Part shown: positions 1 to 9,351 of the stretch, one piece after another
How positions within the stretch are numbered: the first letter of the stretch is position 1
Layout of the letters: the number at the start of each line of letters is the position of its first letter
The notes under the pieces: model-generated
What the model was told of the DNA's origin: nothing
The model's input: only the letters and a program-made list of their open reading frames with translations
The model's database searches: none
Made by a program: the position numbers and the translations under genes
Source: Enterobacter ludwigii
GTDB lineage: Bacteria > Pseudomonadota > Gammaproteobacteria > Enterobacterales > Enterobacteriaceae
Assembly: GCA_023023105.1 (NCBI GenBank)
Contig: CP083824.1
Coordinates: forward strand, 1,178,001-1,242,000
Reading direction: 5' to 3'
DNA: 64,000 nucleotides

Positions 1-644
1 CTGGTGGCACTCAAACGGCGGAACAGCCCTTCAAACTCCTGCCAGTTGTTAACCCACGGCATTTGGCCGTTATCCGGGAATCCGGAAAAGATATTAAGCC
101 GCGACGAGGCAAACTTCGTGTCTGTACCCTGCATGTACGGCGATGCCGCCGCCAGGGCAATGAAGTGCGGCACAAAACGTGACAGGCCGTGCAGCAGATA
201 AATGGCGTCATCCCCGGTCCGGCAACCGATATGCACATGCTGGCCGAACACCGTCGCCTGCAAAATCAGGTAGCCAAAGCGCTCCAGCGTGATGTTATAG
301 CGCTCGTCGTCGCACACTTCCTGACGCTGCCATTTCTGGAACGGATGCGTTCCGCCGCCGCAAATCTGAATATGCTGATCCGCTGCCGCTCGCAGGATGC
401 TTTGCTGAATCACAGAGAGCTGTGCTGCCGCCTGGTCGATGTTCTGACACACCCCAGTAGCGATTTCGAGCATGCTTTCGGTGATGTCGTGTTTGACTTC
501 ACCGCCTTTGATGTCGTTTTTAACGGCGGCGATAAGGGCTGAGGAGTCCTGGCTGAGATCGTATCCAGGCGGGTTCACCACCTGCAGTTCGAGTTCGATG
601 CCAAGAGTGAAAGGTTCGGAGGAATGGAAATCGGGTAAAGGCAT
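1..644 (-). CDS. ybdK: YbdK, carboxylate-amine ligase (glutamate-cysteine ligase type 2 family), 3' end cut by window
   Basis: The reverse strand reads from an ATG at 644 without a stop to base 1, giving the first 214 residues of a protein that normally has about 370. The N-terminus has the ELEL glutamate-binding start typical of GCS2 ligases, followed by the GGGTHPF and GQHVHIG segments that carry the conserved active-site histidines. YbdK has weak ATP-dependent glutamate-cysteine ligase activity in E. coli; its physiological substrate is not settled. It is divergent from the reductase gene at 750, with about 105 bp between the two starts. The C-terminus lies outside the window. Confidence 0.9.
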   Translation of the reverse strand, partial: MPLPDFHSSEPFTLGIELELQVVNPPGYDLSQDSSALIAAVKNDIKGGEVKHDITESMLEIATGVCQNIDQAAAQLSVIQQSILRAAADQHIQICGGGTHPFQKWQRQEVCDDERYNITLERFGYLILQATVFGQHVHIGCRTGDDAIYLLHGLSRFVPHFIALAAASPYMQGTDTKFASSRLNIFSGFPDNGQMPWVNNWQEFEGLFRRLSAT

Positions 645-749
645 GGCGCACTCCGTTGTCTGTTATGTGTTGAGTATAGACAACGAGGGTGGCGCGCTCG
701 TCTCAGGGTGGTATAACTGTTAGCAGGCTTAGCAAAAGGGGAGTGACTC

Positions 750-1640
750 ATGTCTGACTATCCAACCATTGCGCTGATTGGACCCGGTGCGATTGGGACC
801 ACCATTGCCGCAGTGCTGCATGACGCTGGCCGCACGCCGTTGTTGTGCGGACGCACCGCGCACCCGGAATTGCGTTTGCGTCACGATGAGGGAGAAACGG
901 TGGTGCCCGGTCCGGTATTAACGGATCCGAGTATCATCACGCGCCCCGTTGATCTCGTTTTTGTGGCGGTAAAAACGACGCAAAATGCCGACAGCGCCGG
1001 ATGGCTGCGCGTGCTGTGTGACGAAAACACCGTGGTCTGCGCCCTGCAAAATGGCGTTGAGCAAAAAGCCCAGCTTGCGCCGTGGGTCAACGGCGCAACG
1101 GTACTGCCGTCGGTGGTCTGGTTCCCGGCGCAGCGTGAGCCGGATGCTTCAGTATGGCTGCGCGCCAAACCGCGTCTGACATTGCCGGATGTCCCGCAGG
1201 CACAACGAGTGGTCGATGCCCTGCGTGGCACACGCTGTGCGGTTGAACTGTCGGCAGATTTCTCCAGTGTGGCATGGCGCAAACTGCTGCAAAATGCGGT
1301 GGCTGGCCTGATGGTGCTGGCCAATCGTCGCGCCGGGATGTTCTCTCGCGAGGATATTAGCGAGCTGGCGCTTGCGTATTTGCGTGAAGGGCTGGCCGTC
1401 GCTCGTGCCGAGGGGGCAAACCTGGACGATGAGGTGGCACAAGAGATCCTGACAAACTTCCAGCATGCACCTGCCGATTTAGGCACATCGATCCTCGCAG
1501 ATCGTCAGGCCAACCGGCCCCTGGAGTGGGATATTCGTAACGGTGTTATTCAACGTTATGGTCGCGCGCACGGTATCCCGGTTCCCATTAGCGACGTGGT
1601 AGTGCCACTGCTGGCGGCAGGGAGTGAAGGCCCGGGATAA
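750..1640 (+). CDS. Putative 2-dehydropantoate 2-reductase (PanE/ApbA family)
   Basis: The 296-residue product has an N-terminal Rossmann nucleotide-binding motif (GxGxxG at residues 11-16), the family's LQNG segment near residue 98 and a WRKLLQN helix near residue 176 that matches the catalytic-lysine region of ketopantoate reductases. Such enzymes reduce ketopantoate to pantoate with NADPH for pantothenate synthesis. This is probably a paralogue rather than the housekeeping panE, which in E. coli lies elsewhere, so the substrate may be another 2-oxo acid. The start is supported by an AGGGGAG ribosome site 7 bases upstream. It stands alone, followed by a 98-bp gap and a convergent acetyltransferase gene. 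Confidence 0.8.
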   Translation: MSDYPTIALIGPGAIGTTIAAVLHDAGRTPLLCGRTAHPELRLRHDEGETVVPGPVLTDPSIITRPVDLVFVAVKTTQNADSAGWLRVLCDENTVVCALQNGVEQKAQLAPWVNGATVLPSVVWFPAQREPDASVWLRAKPRLTLPDVPQAQRVVDALRGTRCAVELSADFSSVAWRKLLQNAVAGLMVLANRRAGMFSREDISELALAYLREGLAVARAEGANLDDEVAQEILTNFQHAPADLGTSILADRQANRPLEWDIRNGVIQRYGRAHGIPVPISDVVVPLLAAGSEGPG

Positions 1641-1738
1641 AGGAGAAAGCGGTCTTCGAGAGAGGGGAGCGCTGGCATCCATTGCGGGACATTCAGAATC
1701 GATCGTTGATGTCTGATTAATATGCCCCCTATTTCCTT

Positions 1739-2398
1739 CTATTGATGTGGCAAGTCATTACAGAGTTCTTGTAATTCATTGAACAGTCTTGCCACATGGA
1801 AACCGTCGCACACGGAATGGTGTACCTGAACGGCGAGAGGTAACAGTACTTTCCCATCTTGTTCGTAATATTTTGCGAGAGTGAACATCGGAGCAAAAAA
1901 GTTCTGCATATTAGCAACGTTGACATTAAAACTGGTAAAACTCACCCAGGGAATAGCCGATACGAAAAATATATTTTCCCGAGACTCTTCCTTAGGCCAA
2001 TATGCAAGGTTATTACCATAGCGTGCAACGTCTTCTGAATAAGTATTCTGGAAGTGTTGAATATTGCCATCGTAATGGCTCCACATTGATGAAAAGGTCT
2101 CTGTTTCATTATGGAAAATAGTATAGTTGGGATGAATTTCATTCCAAATGACAAGCTCATTGTGCTTTATGGCCATACGAAACTCCGTATGCCTGTTGAC
2201 AATTTTAGCAAGGAGGAAAATCATCGTAGGGTAGAATTTCCAGCCAACCTCTTTTATATGTTTCAGCAGCGCGGTAATGTCTATCAGAACCGTTTGGTTA
2301 AATGTACTTTGAGCAAATCCCTGAAATACCTCAAAATGCTCTTTTCTTGCCCAACGCGATAAATCAACGGGTGTATATTCTGGAATTATTTTTTTCAT
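1739..2398 (-). CDS. cat: Type A chloramphenicol O-acetyltransferase
   Basis: The 219-residue protein has the length and motifs of classical CatA enzymes, which transfer acetyl from acetyl-CoA to chloramphenicol as trimers. The signature HHxxCDGFH is near the C-terminus, with catalytic His194 and Asp198. An AAGGA ribosome site lies 7 bases before the ATG. The gene is clearly more AT-rich than the flanking core genes and lies next to a truncated gene, both signs of acquisition by transfer. No transposase or integron boundary was seen beside it, so it looks like a settled chromosomal cat gene. Whether it confers clinical resistance depends on expression, which cannot be read here. Confidence 0.9.
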   Translation of the reverse strand: MKKIIPEYTPVDLSRWARKEHFEVFQGFAQSTFNQTVLIDITALLKHIKEVGWKFYPTMIFLLAKIVNRHTEFRMAIKHNELVIWNEIHPNYTIFHNETETFSSMWSHYDGNIQHFQNTYSEDVARYGNNLAYWPKEESRENIFFVSAIPWVSFTSFNVNVANMQNFFAPMFTLAKYYEQDGKVLLPLAVQVHHSVCDGFHVARLFNELQELCNDLPHQ

Positions 2399-2497
2399 TT
2401 TTTATCCTTTTGCTGGCAAGCCGACAGGTTCCGAACCGTGCTGGTCGAGAACGCACTGGTGAGAGTAGCGCATCCTTATACGGGAAGAAAGGAGATG

Positions 2498-2815
2498 TCA
2501 GAGCATATCCGCTCTGCTGCCCGGCGAAACTGGCGCCTGATATGCACTGGCATCCGGCACGTTTTCCAAACCGAAATCTGCCCGCCAGAATTGTCCTCTT
2601 AAGCCATAGCAGAGCTCTGATGCCGAGCTTTTCAACAGGATAAAACTGTGCAAGCCAAAATCACCGGCTGCCTGAGCCTGCTGATTGCGCAGGATTTTTA
2701 GTGGAATTTTCCTTAATGCCATTAAGCGCCGAATAACGGCATCTTGCTGGATATCAAAACTGGCAATTAACGGCAGAATAGCGTCAGGGCGGGTAACGAA
2801 TCCTGGATTCAGCAT
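2498..2815 (-). pseudogene. Truncated hypothetical protein, N-terminal part of a longer family
   Basis: The reading frame encodes 105 residues from an ATG at 2815 with an AAGGAAAAGAG ribosome site. The visible part (ALRKIP near residue 34, then a GQFWRAD segment near residue 77) reminds me of a widespread uncharacterised family whose members continue for another 60 or so residues with a basic PGSGLIRR-like helix. Here the frame stops soon after the GQFWR segment, about 100 bp before the cat gene on the same strand. I infer that the cat-side DNA replaced the 3' half. The family assignment is from memory and weak; it could also be an intact short gene of unknown function. Confidence 0.4.
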
Positions 2816-3017
2816 CTCTTTTCCTTGTCATCCCTTAAGCACAGCCAGAGTAACAGATGGCTTACCACAGGCAATTACCAGGAAAATAGAGTTGTATTTG
2901 CGGTGAAGCCAGAAATGACCTTCGGTCAGCAGAGAGATCGCCGGACCAGCATCTTTTCAGCCTTAAACACATATGCGAAACTTACCGCTTCTGAAAAAAT
3001 GTGGTGGGACCCGCTCA

Positions 3018-3455
3018 ATGTCAGAACCATCTTCGCAGTGCCTTTTCAGTGAAGGACTGATCAACTTTCCTGATGGCTATCAGGATCGTACCGTAAACGT
3101 ATTCGCGCCGCCCGCGGCGGATGCACCAGCGTTTAATATCTCCCGCGATGCCCTCAACCCCGGCGAAACGCTTGCCGCGTATATCGATCGCCAGCTCGCC
3201 CTGATGGAAAAACACATCAAAGGCTGGAAGCAGGGTGAGCGTAGCGACGCGACGCTTGGCGACAGCCTTTTGCAGGGTGAAATTGTCCATGCCAGCTACC
3301 TGCGCGACGGGAAACGCGTCTGGCAGCAGCAGGCCGTGTTTACTGTCGACAGCCATAAAATTCTGGTGTTCACCATGACCTGCACTCGCGTGCTGGACGA
3401 TGCCGACAGCGCGCTGTTTGGCGAACTTCTCAGGAGCTTCCGCTTCCACCAGTAA
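3018..3455 (+). CDS. Eag-type chaperone (DcrB/DUF1795 family) for the adjacent Rhs effector
   Basis: The 145-residue protein begins at an internal ATG (3018); the frame is open 15 codons further upstream but the family similarity starts here with the LFSEGLINFPDGYQDRT region. The DUF1795 fold is shared by DcrB and the Eag proteins, cytoplasmic chaperones that bind the N-terminal membrane helices of PAAR-Rhs or VgrG-linked type VI effectors and hold them soluble until loading. Placement 17 bp upstream of a PAAR-Rhs gene with N-terminal hydrophobic segments is the standard Eag arrangement. No strong ribosome site precedes the chosen start, so the exact N-terminus is uncertain. Confidence 0.8.
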   Translation: MSEPSSQCLFSEGLINFPDGYQDRTVNVFAPPAADAPAFNISRDALNPGETLAAYIDRQLALMEKHIKGWKQGERSDATLGDSLLQGEIVHASYLRDGKRVWQQQAVFTVDSHKILVFTMTCTRVLDDADSALFGELLRSFRFHQ

Positions 3456-3472
3456 CTTCAGGGACCGTTGTT

Positions 3473-6400
3473 ATGTTTGAAGCAGCACGCGTTGGTGATG
3501 ATATCGGCCACTCCGGTGCGCTGGCCGGGATGATTGCCGGAACGATTGTCGGTGGTCTGATTGCCGCCGCCGGGGGGATTCTGGCGGGGGCCATGTTTAT
3601 TGCCGGCCTTGGCGCATCCTGTCTTGGTGTGGGCGTTCTGCTCGTCGGCGCCAGCCTGGCCGTGGGGTATTACACCGGGGAGCTGGCGACCGCCGCCCGG
3701 GACAGCATCGCAGACGCCGGGGCATCCAGCATGACGAAGAAAGGCGTCATCACCTCCGGCTCGCCCAATGTGTTTATCAACGGTAAACCTGCCGCCATGG
3801 CCACGGACAGCGCGGTGAAGTGCTCTGACGACGGCTCGCAGCAGATGGCCGAAGGCTCCTCGCGGGTCTCTATTAACGGTCTGCCTGCGGCTCGCATCGG
3901 GGATCGAACCACCTGCGACGCGAAGGTGATGACCGGTTCGGACAACGTCATCATCGGCGGCGATCCGCAGCAAACCCTGCCCATTCAGTCTGAAGTCCCG
4001 GAGTGGCTCTACAAAGTCTCCGATCTTACCCTGCTGTTCGCCGGGCTTATCGGCGGCTGGGGCGGTGCGGCCGGCAAAGTCGGGGCGCTGTCTAAGCTGC
4101 TGGGCAAAATCCCTGGCATTAATAAGCTGGCCCGTATCGCCTGCCGCGCCGGCACGCTGATGACCGGCGTGGCGGCGGCGGGGATCATTGCCCGCCCGGT
4201 GGATATTGTCAGCGGACAGAAGTTTCTCAGCGGGGATGACGAGCTGGATTTCGTCCTGCCTTCCCGTCTGCCGGTGCGCTGGCAGCGCTACTGGCGCAGC
4301 GGCAACCCCGGCGACAGCGCACTGGGCCGCGGCTGGAGCCTGTTCTGGGAAAGCCGCCTTGAACCTTATCAGGACGGCCTGGTGTGGCGCGCACCGTCTG
4401 GCGATTACGTCGCCTTCCCGAAGGTCCCGAAAGGGCTGCGCACCTACTGTGAAAGCGAAAAAAAATGGCTTGAACATCACTCTGACGACAGCTGGTCGGT
4501 GTATGACGTCAGCGGCGAGCGTTGGCATTATGCACCGCTGCAGGATGATGCTCCGTCACTGCTCCAGCGCCTCTCTGAACCCTGCGGCAACGATATTCTC
4601 TTCGAGTGGAATGCGGATAATACCCTGCATGCCCTGACCGAAAGCGCGGGTCAGCGCGTTGTCTGCCGCTACGACCGTGACAGACTCGCCAGCGCCTGGC
4701 TGGATGACGAGATCTGCCTGGTCAGTTACGCTTATGATGAACAGCGCCGGCTGGTCTGTGTGACCGGCCGGGGCGGTAGCGTGCGCCGACGCTTCAGCTG
4801 GCAGGACGGGCTAATGAGCGCCCACGAGGACGCCAATGGCCTGCTGAGTGAATACCGCTGGCGCGAGATTGACGGCCTGCCTCGCGTGGTCGGGTTCCGC
4901 CACAGCGGCGGCGAACAGCTGACGTTCGAATACGATTTTGATAACGGCACCCGCCGCGCGACCCGCGAAGACGGCGCGCAGGCGCACTGGCTGGTGGACG
5001 ACGATGACAACGTCGCGCGCTTCACGGATTACGACGGTCGCCAGACGACGTTTGTTTACCGCGACGGCGAGCTCTGCGACGTCATACTTCCCGGCGGGGC
5101 GATGCGCCGCAGCACGTGGGACAAATACGGCCGTATGACCAGCGAGACGGACCCGGCTGGCCGCCATACGGAGTATCACTGGCATCGTCTGACCGACCGC
5201 ATCACCCGCACGGTGTACCCGGACGGCACGTCATCGCAGGCCATGTACGACCTTCGCGGTCGCCTGCTGTCGGAAACGGATCCGGCCGGTAACACCACCG
5301 CGTATCGCTATCCCGACGATGAAGAAAACCTGCCGGAGAGCATTACCGACGCCATTGGCGGCGTGGTGCGCCTGGTCTGGAACCACCAGGGGCTGCTGAC
5401 GCAGCGCACCGACTGCTCCGGCAGCGTCACCCGCTTCACCTACGACCGCTTCGGGCAGCTGATTGCCAGCGAGGATGCCGAAGGGAATACCACGCGCCGG
5501 GAGTGGAGCCGTGCCGGGCTGCTGAGCGCCGTGATCCACCCGGACGGCAGCCGCGAGTCGCTGGTGTGGAACGAGCGCGGCCAGCTCACGGGCTGGCGCG
5601 ACCCGCTGGAAAGCGAGGTGAGCTGGGCCTACAACGCCCTCGGTCTCCCGGTCAGCCTTACCGACCGTATTGGCCGCGTGCGCCAGTGGCGCTACGACCC
5701 GCGTGGTAACCTGCTGCGACTCGATAACGGCAACGGGGCGGAATACCGCTTCACCTACGACGCCGTGGGTCGCCCGCTCAGCGAAACGCGCCCGGACGAG
5801 ACCGTGCGCCATATGGAATGGGACGCGCGAGGGTTCCTCTGCGCGCTCGAAGAAAACGGACGGCCTGCCGCCGACGGTGGTATCGCTCGTCGCGTCCAGC
5901 AGTTCAGCTATGACGACAGCGGGCTGCTGATTGGACGCACTCAGCGCCATGCTGAGTACCGCTACTTCCGCGACCTGAGCGGCCAGATCACCCGCATCCG
6001 CCGTACGCCGACAGCTGAGGGCGTTGCCCTGGGTATCGAAAGCGATGAGATCGTTTACCGCCACGATACCGCCGGGCGCGTGCTGAGCGAATCCGGCATT
6101 AACGGCGCGGTCGGTTACGAATGGGATGCCCTGAGCAACCTGACCGGCCTGACGCTGCCCGGCGAGCAAAAGCTGGCCTGGCTGCACTACGGCTCCGGCC
6201 ACGTCAGCGCTATCCGCTTCGGACAGCAGCTGGTGACCGAGTTCACCCGCGACCGCCTGCACCGTGAGGTTCGCCGCACTCAGGGCGCGCGCGAGCAGCT
6301 CCGCCAGTATGACAGCCTCGGCAGACGCACCCTGCAGCGCAGCGAACTGAGCACGAACGTGACCCTGCCGGAGCAGACGCTACTGGAACGCCTGTATCGC

Positions 6401-7690
6401 TACACCGCGCGCGGCGAGCTTTCCGGCGTCAGCGACACCCTGCGCGGAGAGGTGGATTACGGTTACGATGCCGAAGGGCGTCTGCTGAAGCACTACGAGG
6501 CCCGGCTGGGGCACAGCCGTGCGCAGTTCAGCTATGATGCCGCGGATAACCTCGCCGCCAATGACGACGCGGTACCGGTCACGGATAACCGCCTGCAGCA
6601 CTGGCAGGCGCTGTTTATGAAATACGACCACTGGGGCAACCTGGTCAGCCGCCGCAACGGGCTGTATGAGCAGCATTATGTCTATGACGCCGAGAACCGT
6701 CTGGTATCCGCCCGCGGAACCGGGCCGGAAGGGCGCTTTGAGGCGCGCTATCACTATGACGCGCTGGGTCGCCGCACGCGCAAAATCGTCACCACCGCGC
6801 ATGGCACCACCGACACCCGCTTCCTGTGGCAGGGCTATCGCCTGCTGCAGGAACAGCAGAACGCCGGGCAGTGCAGCACCTATATTTACGACCCGAATGA
6901 AGCCTGGAGCCCGCTGGCGCGTGTGGATCACCTACGTGACCAGAGCAGCGGTGAGATTTACTGGTTCAACACCGATCTGAACGGCGCGCCGCTGGAGGTC
7001 ACTGACGAGCGCGGCGCGGTGCGCTGGAGCGGCCAGTACGGCAGCTTTGGCGAAGTGCGCCATCAGAGCGAAGGGTTCTCACGGCTTGTGAATCGCTCGG
7101 CGATGGCACACCAGCCGCTTCGCTATGCCGGGCAGTACGCTGACGGTGAAACGGGGCTGCACTATAACCTGTTCCGCTACTACGACCCGCAGGTCGGGCG
7201 GTTTATTGTGCAGGATCCGATTGGGTTGAACGGTGGGTGGAACCTTTATCAGTATGCGCCGAACCCGTTGGGGTGGATTGATCCGTGGGGGTTAGCAGGT
7301 GTCAGGCTCCCAAGAAATAATGGCCATTGGGACGGAATACCAGGAGAAAGTAACTGGTATTCATATAATGACAAAGTTAATGCAGTTACATCGAACCAGC
7401 CTATACCTTTCAGTGAAGGAAGGCCTGATTTTTCTGCGTGGTCAAAAGGTACACTTACTTTCGAAGATGGTGTGCTGAATGGGACGGATAAAGATTTTTC
7501 AAAAGTATATAGTGCCATTGCAGAGAAAAAAGGCATTACACAGAAAGCGGCTCAGAATTTGTTAAGGGAAAAAATGCTTACTCCACATCATCTGAGTGCG
7601 AATACTATAATTCTTGTCCCAAGAGATCTTCATGGCAATGTGCCACATATTGGCTCCGCATCAGATATGAGGAGGAAAGGAAAATGTTGA
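3473..7690 (+). CDS. PAAR-domain Rhs toxin of a type VI secretion system with C-terminal HNH-type nuclease
   Basis: The 1405-residue protein has, in order, a glycine- and alanine-rich hydrophobic N-terminus with membrane-helix pairs (about residues 15-70), a PAAR tip domain (about 85-165), a second hydrophobic stretch (about 185-245), a long YD-repeat Rhs shell (about 270-1240) and the DPxGLxGGWNLYQY ... DPWGLAG core end near residue 1270. The last 130 residues are a separate AT-rich toxin tip with paired histidines 1372-1373, His1387 in DLHGN and His1392 in PHIG, resembling the LHH/WHH branch of HNH/endonuclease VII toxins. The toxin is expected to cut DNA of neighbouring cells after T6SS delivery. 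The immunity gene overlaps its stop. No T6SS structural genes are in the window. Confidence 0.88.
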   Translation: MFEAARVGDDIGHSGALAGMIAGTIVGGLIAAAGGILAGAMFIAGLGASCLGVGVLLVGASLAVGYYTGELATAARDSIADAGASSMTKKGVITSGSPNVFINGKPAAMATDSAVKCSDDGSQQMAEGSSRVSINGLPAARIGDRTTCDAKVMTGSDNVIIGGDPQQTLPIQSEVPEWLYKVSDLTLLFAGLIGGWGGAAGKVGALSKLLGKIPGINKLARIACRAGTLMTGVAAAGIIARPVDIVSGQKFLSGDDELDFVLPSRLPVRWQRYWRSGNPGDSALGRGWSLFWESRLEPYQDGLVWRAPSGDYVAFPKVPKGLRTYCESEKKWLEHHSDDSWSVYDVSGERWHYAPLQDDAPSLLQRLSEPCGNDILFEWNADNTLHALTESAGQRVVCRYDRDRLASAWLDDEICLVSYAYDEQRRLVCVTGRGGSVRRRFSWQDGLMSAHEDANGLLSEYRWREIDGLPRVVGFRHSGGEQLTFEYDFDNGTRRATREDGAQAHWLVDDDDNVARFTDYDGRQTTFVYRDGELCDVILPGGAMRRSTWDKYGRMTSETDPAGRHTEYHWHRLTDRITRTVYPDGTSSQAMYDLRGRLLSETDPAGNTTAYRYPDDEENLPESITDAIGGVVRLVWNHQGLLTQRTDCSGSVTRFTYDRFGQLIASEDAEGNTTRREWSRAGLLSAVIHPDGSRESLVWNERGQLTGWRDPLESEVSWAYNALGLPVSLTDRIGRVRQWRYDPRGNLLRLDNGNGAEYRFTYDAVGRPLSETRPDETVRHMEWDARGFLCALEENGRPAADGGIARRVQQFSYDDSGLLIGRTQRHAEYRYFRDLSGQITRIRRTPTAEGVALGIESDEIVYRHDTAGRVLSESGINGAVGYEWDALSNLTGLTLPGEQKLAWLHYGSGHVSAIRFGQQLVTEFTRDRLHREVRRTQGAREQLRQYDSLGRRTLQRSELSTNVTLPEQTLLERLYRYTARGELSGVSDTLRGEVDYGYDAEGRLLKHYEARLGHSRAQFSYDAADNLAANDDAVPVTDNRLQHWQALFMKYDHWGNLVSRRNGLYEQHYVYDAENRLVSARGTGPEGRFEARYHYDALGRRTRKIVTTAHGTTDTRFLWQGYRLLQEQQNAGQCSTYIYDPNEAWSPLARVDHLRDQSSGEIYWFNTDLNGAPLEVTDERGAVRWSGQYGSFGEVRHQSEGFSRLVNRSAMAHQPLRYAGQYADGETGLHYNLFRYYDPQVGRFIVQDPIGLNGGWNLYQYAPNPLGWIDPWGLAGVRLPRNNGHWDGIPGESNWYSYNDKVNAVTSNQPIPFSEGRPDFSAWSKGTLTFEDGVLNGTDKDFSKVYSAIAEKKGITQKAAQNLLREKMLTPHHLSANTIILVPRDLHGNVPHIGSASDMRRKGKC

Positions 7691-8229
7691 AAAAATTAGA
7701 GCGCTTTGGAGCGAAACCGACACCATTACCATTAGATGAACTGAAAAAGAGTTTAAATACATTAGAAACATCAATAGGGCCAATTCCTGAAAGTTATCGT
7801 GCCTATTTACTTCATTTTGGCGTTTCTGTTCTTTTTGATGTAAATGTTGTTTTCAAGGCGTTACAACCATCTCCGTGGTCTGATGAGCAAGGAAACGATA
7901 CGCTTGAGTCTTTGTACGGCCTTGCAGAATCGGGTAAAGAATATACTGTCTTTGAAATGGCTGATACATACCGGAATGATTTTCGCGATCAATGGTTACC
8001 GATAGGAGCCTCGTCTGGTGATAATCAAATCTGTCTTTGCCTCAAGGGAGGTATGTCGGGAGAGATCTGGTTTTGGGATCACGAATCTGATCCAATATTC
8101 AATGATTCAGTAGTGACCTCCGGGCTGACGAAAATAGCAAACTCCTTCGATGAGTTTGTTGATATGCTTACTGCTCAGGATGATAAAATAGATGCATCAG
8201 GGGTAGTTAAAGTCGATCTTGATTTTTAA
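7684..8229 (+). CDS. SMI1/KNR4 (SUKH) family immunity protein for the Rhs nuclease
   Basis: The ATG overlaps the rhs stop by 7 bases, the usual coupling of polymorphic toxin and immunity genes, and a GGAGGAAAGG ribosome site lies just before it inside the toxin gene. The 181-residue product carries the SUKH features: an acidic protein with IPESYRAYLLHFG near residue 36, a central WLPIGASSGDNQICL strand pair near residue 102 and a C-terminal SFDEFVDML helix near residue 155. SUKH proteins bind and block cognate nuclease tips in the cytoplasm of the producer. Base composition is AT-rich like the toxin tip, as expected if both were exchanged as one cassette. Confidence 0.82.
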   Translation: MLKKLERFGAKPTPLPLDELKKSLNTLETSIGPIPESYRAYLLHFGVSVLFDVNVVFKALQPSPWSDEQGNDTLESLYGLAESGKEYTVFEMADTYRNDFRDQWLPIGASSGDNQICLCLKGGMSGEIWFWDHESDPIFNDSVVTSGLTKIANSFDEFVDMLTAQDDKIDASGVVKVDLDF

Positions 8230-8313
8230 TAAAAGTGTACTTGCGGTGATCCTGGCGAAGCCCATCTATTGCTGTAAGGTGGGTGTAGCTGGTGCAGCAG
8301 ATTACAGCATCAA

Positions 8314-8333
8314 CAGCCGCTTCGCTATGCCGG
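8314..8333 (+). repeat. 20-bp relic of Rhs core DNA
   Basis: CAGCCGCTTCGCTATGCCGG occurs here and, identically, at 7112-7131 in the rhs core, where it encodes the QPLRYAG stretch just upstream of the toxin junction. In the 257-bp gap between the two immunity genes this is the only clear core-derived piece, and the surrounding frame is broken. It fits the known pattern in which a displaced toxin tip and its immunity gene are left behind downstream of a new rhs C-terminus; here only the core fragment and the immunity gene remain. Confidence 0.6.
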
Positions 8334-8486
8334 AAATATATACTTTACCTTTTAAAAATAGCAATCTATAAAAAATTGGAGCGGGTACTATCTTAGGTAT
8401 CCTCTTAGGATACAAGCCATCTTAATGAACGCTAGACTTCCGATAAAATCTGTCAGGAGCAAAATGGCGCAAGATAAGGAGAAGTG

Positions 8487-8864
8487 ATGAGTAATGTTAA
8501 AAATCTTATTGCAGCGTGTATTAACTGCTATGAAGAAAATGATGTCTTCATCATCGGAATAGGGGATTACAATCATGATCCAAAAAATTTTATCATTATC
8601 GGACGATTCGACGAAGATGAATTACCCGTTAATGAATGTATTGGATTCCAGAGTGAGTCAACGGAATATGAGTTAACAGACTCTATTCGTTCTGTTCAGC
8701 TCACTGAAGACAAACTTGTGATCGTGCTTAATGAAAATGCTGTAAAAATGATTGGTATCAGGGAATATCATGTGGTCATTCCTGCAGCAAAAGACTCTAA
8801 ATCGCTTGGAAAGTGTTTGAGAGAAGTGTTTGAAGGCAGTGACGTGCCTCTACAATTACCATAG
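8487..8864 (+). CDS. Orphan immunity protein, Imm10-like
   Basis: The 125-residue protein starts at an ATG 5 bases after an AAGGAG site; an in-frame GTG one codon earlier is less likely. The pattern of a short strand-rich N-terminus, a central Ser-Val-x-Leu strand (about residue 72) followed by LNENAVKMIG and a final YHVVIP strand then an amphipathic helix recalls the Imm10 family of polymorphic toxin immunity proteins. There is no toxin gene directly upstream, only a scrap of Rhs core, so it looks like an orphan kept after toxin replacement. The family call is by eye and moderate. Confidence 0.55.
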   Translation: MSNVKNLIAACINCYEENDVFIIGIGDYNHDPKNFIIIGRFDEDELPVNECIGFQSESTEYELTDSIRSVQLTEDKLVIVLNENAVKMIGIREYHVVIPAAKDSKSLGKCLREVFEGSDVPLQLP

Positions 8865-8931
8865 GAGTTTTAGCCGCGACATGGCCAGCTTGGCTGCGTT
8901 ACTTTTTCTTAATATAAAAAAATTATCCTCA

Positions 8932-9351
8932 TCAATTCCCCACAAATGCACTCACCGGCACGCCAAAACGCTTCGCCAGCGCGCGCATATGATCCAGCGT
9001 TAACGTGCGCTGTCCGTTAAGGATCCGACTCACCAGAGACTTCTTGCCTATCTCGTTCTCGAAATCGCTCTGAGTGAGATGGTACTGGTCCATAAGCGTT
9101 CGCAATAACGCAACGCCTGACGGAATGCTGGCAACACGCGCGTTGAATTCTGCAAACTCCTGAGACTCGTTTTCGTATTTATCGATCTTCGTAGTGAGCA
9201 TCTCTACCAGCGGGCTATCGGGGTCATATTCAATCAGATACTCCACCAACCCCAGAGCATCCTCGTAATCTTGTCGCGACGGGCTTGAGCCCAAGAAAGG
9301 GAGCTCGCTTGTTAGATCGTTTGCCGCTTTGATGGCTGCTGCATAGTTCAT
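8932..9351 (-). CDS. higA: HigA-type antitoxin, helix-turn-helix
   Basis: The 139-residue protein has an N-terminal helical part and a C-terminal Cro/C1 type HTH (about residues 82-135, with LTQSDFENEIG and LDHMRALAKRFGV). This layout matches HigA of the E. coli higBA (ygjNM) type, which neutralises the HigB mRNA interferase and represses its own operon. Its ATG overlaps the stop of the upstream higB remnant (ATGA). Unlike the toxin, the antitoxin frame is complete. Confidence 0.85.
   Translation of the reverse strand: MNYAAAIKAANDLTSELPFLGSSPSRQDYEDALGLVEYLIEYDPDSPLVEMLTTKIDKYENESQEFAEFNARVASIPSGVALLRTLMDQYHLTQSDFENEIGKKSLVSRILNGQRTLTLDHMRALAKRFGVPVSAFVGN

Noticed and set aside
5231..6262. 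343-codon minus-strand frame, and a 356-codon one at 3458-4528, opposite rhs
   Set aside because: GC-rich Rhs core DNA produces long antisense frames; no recognisable protein features.
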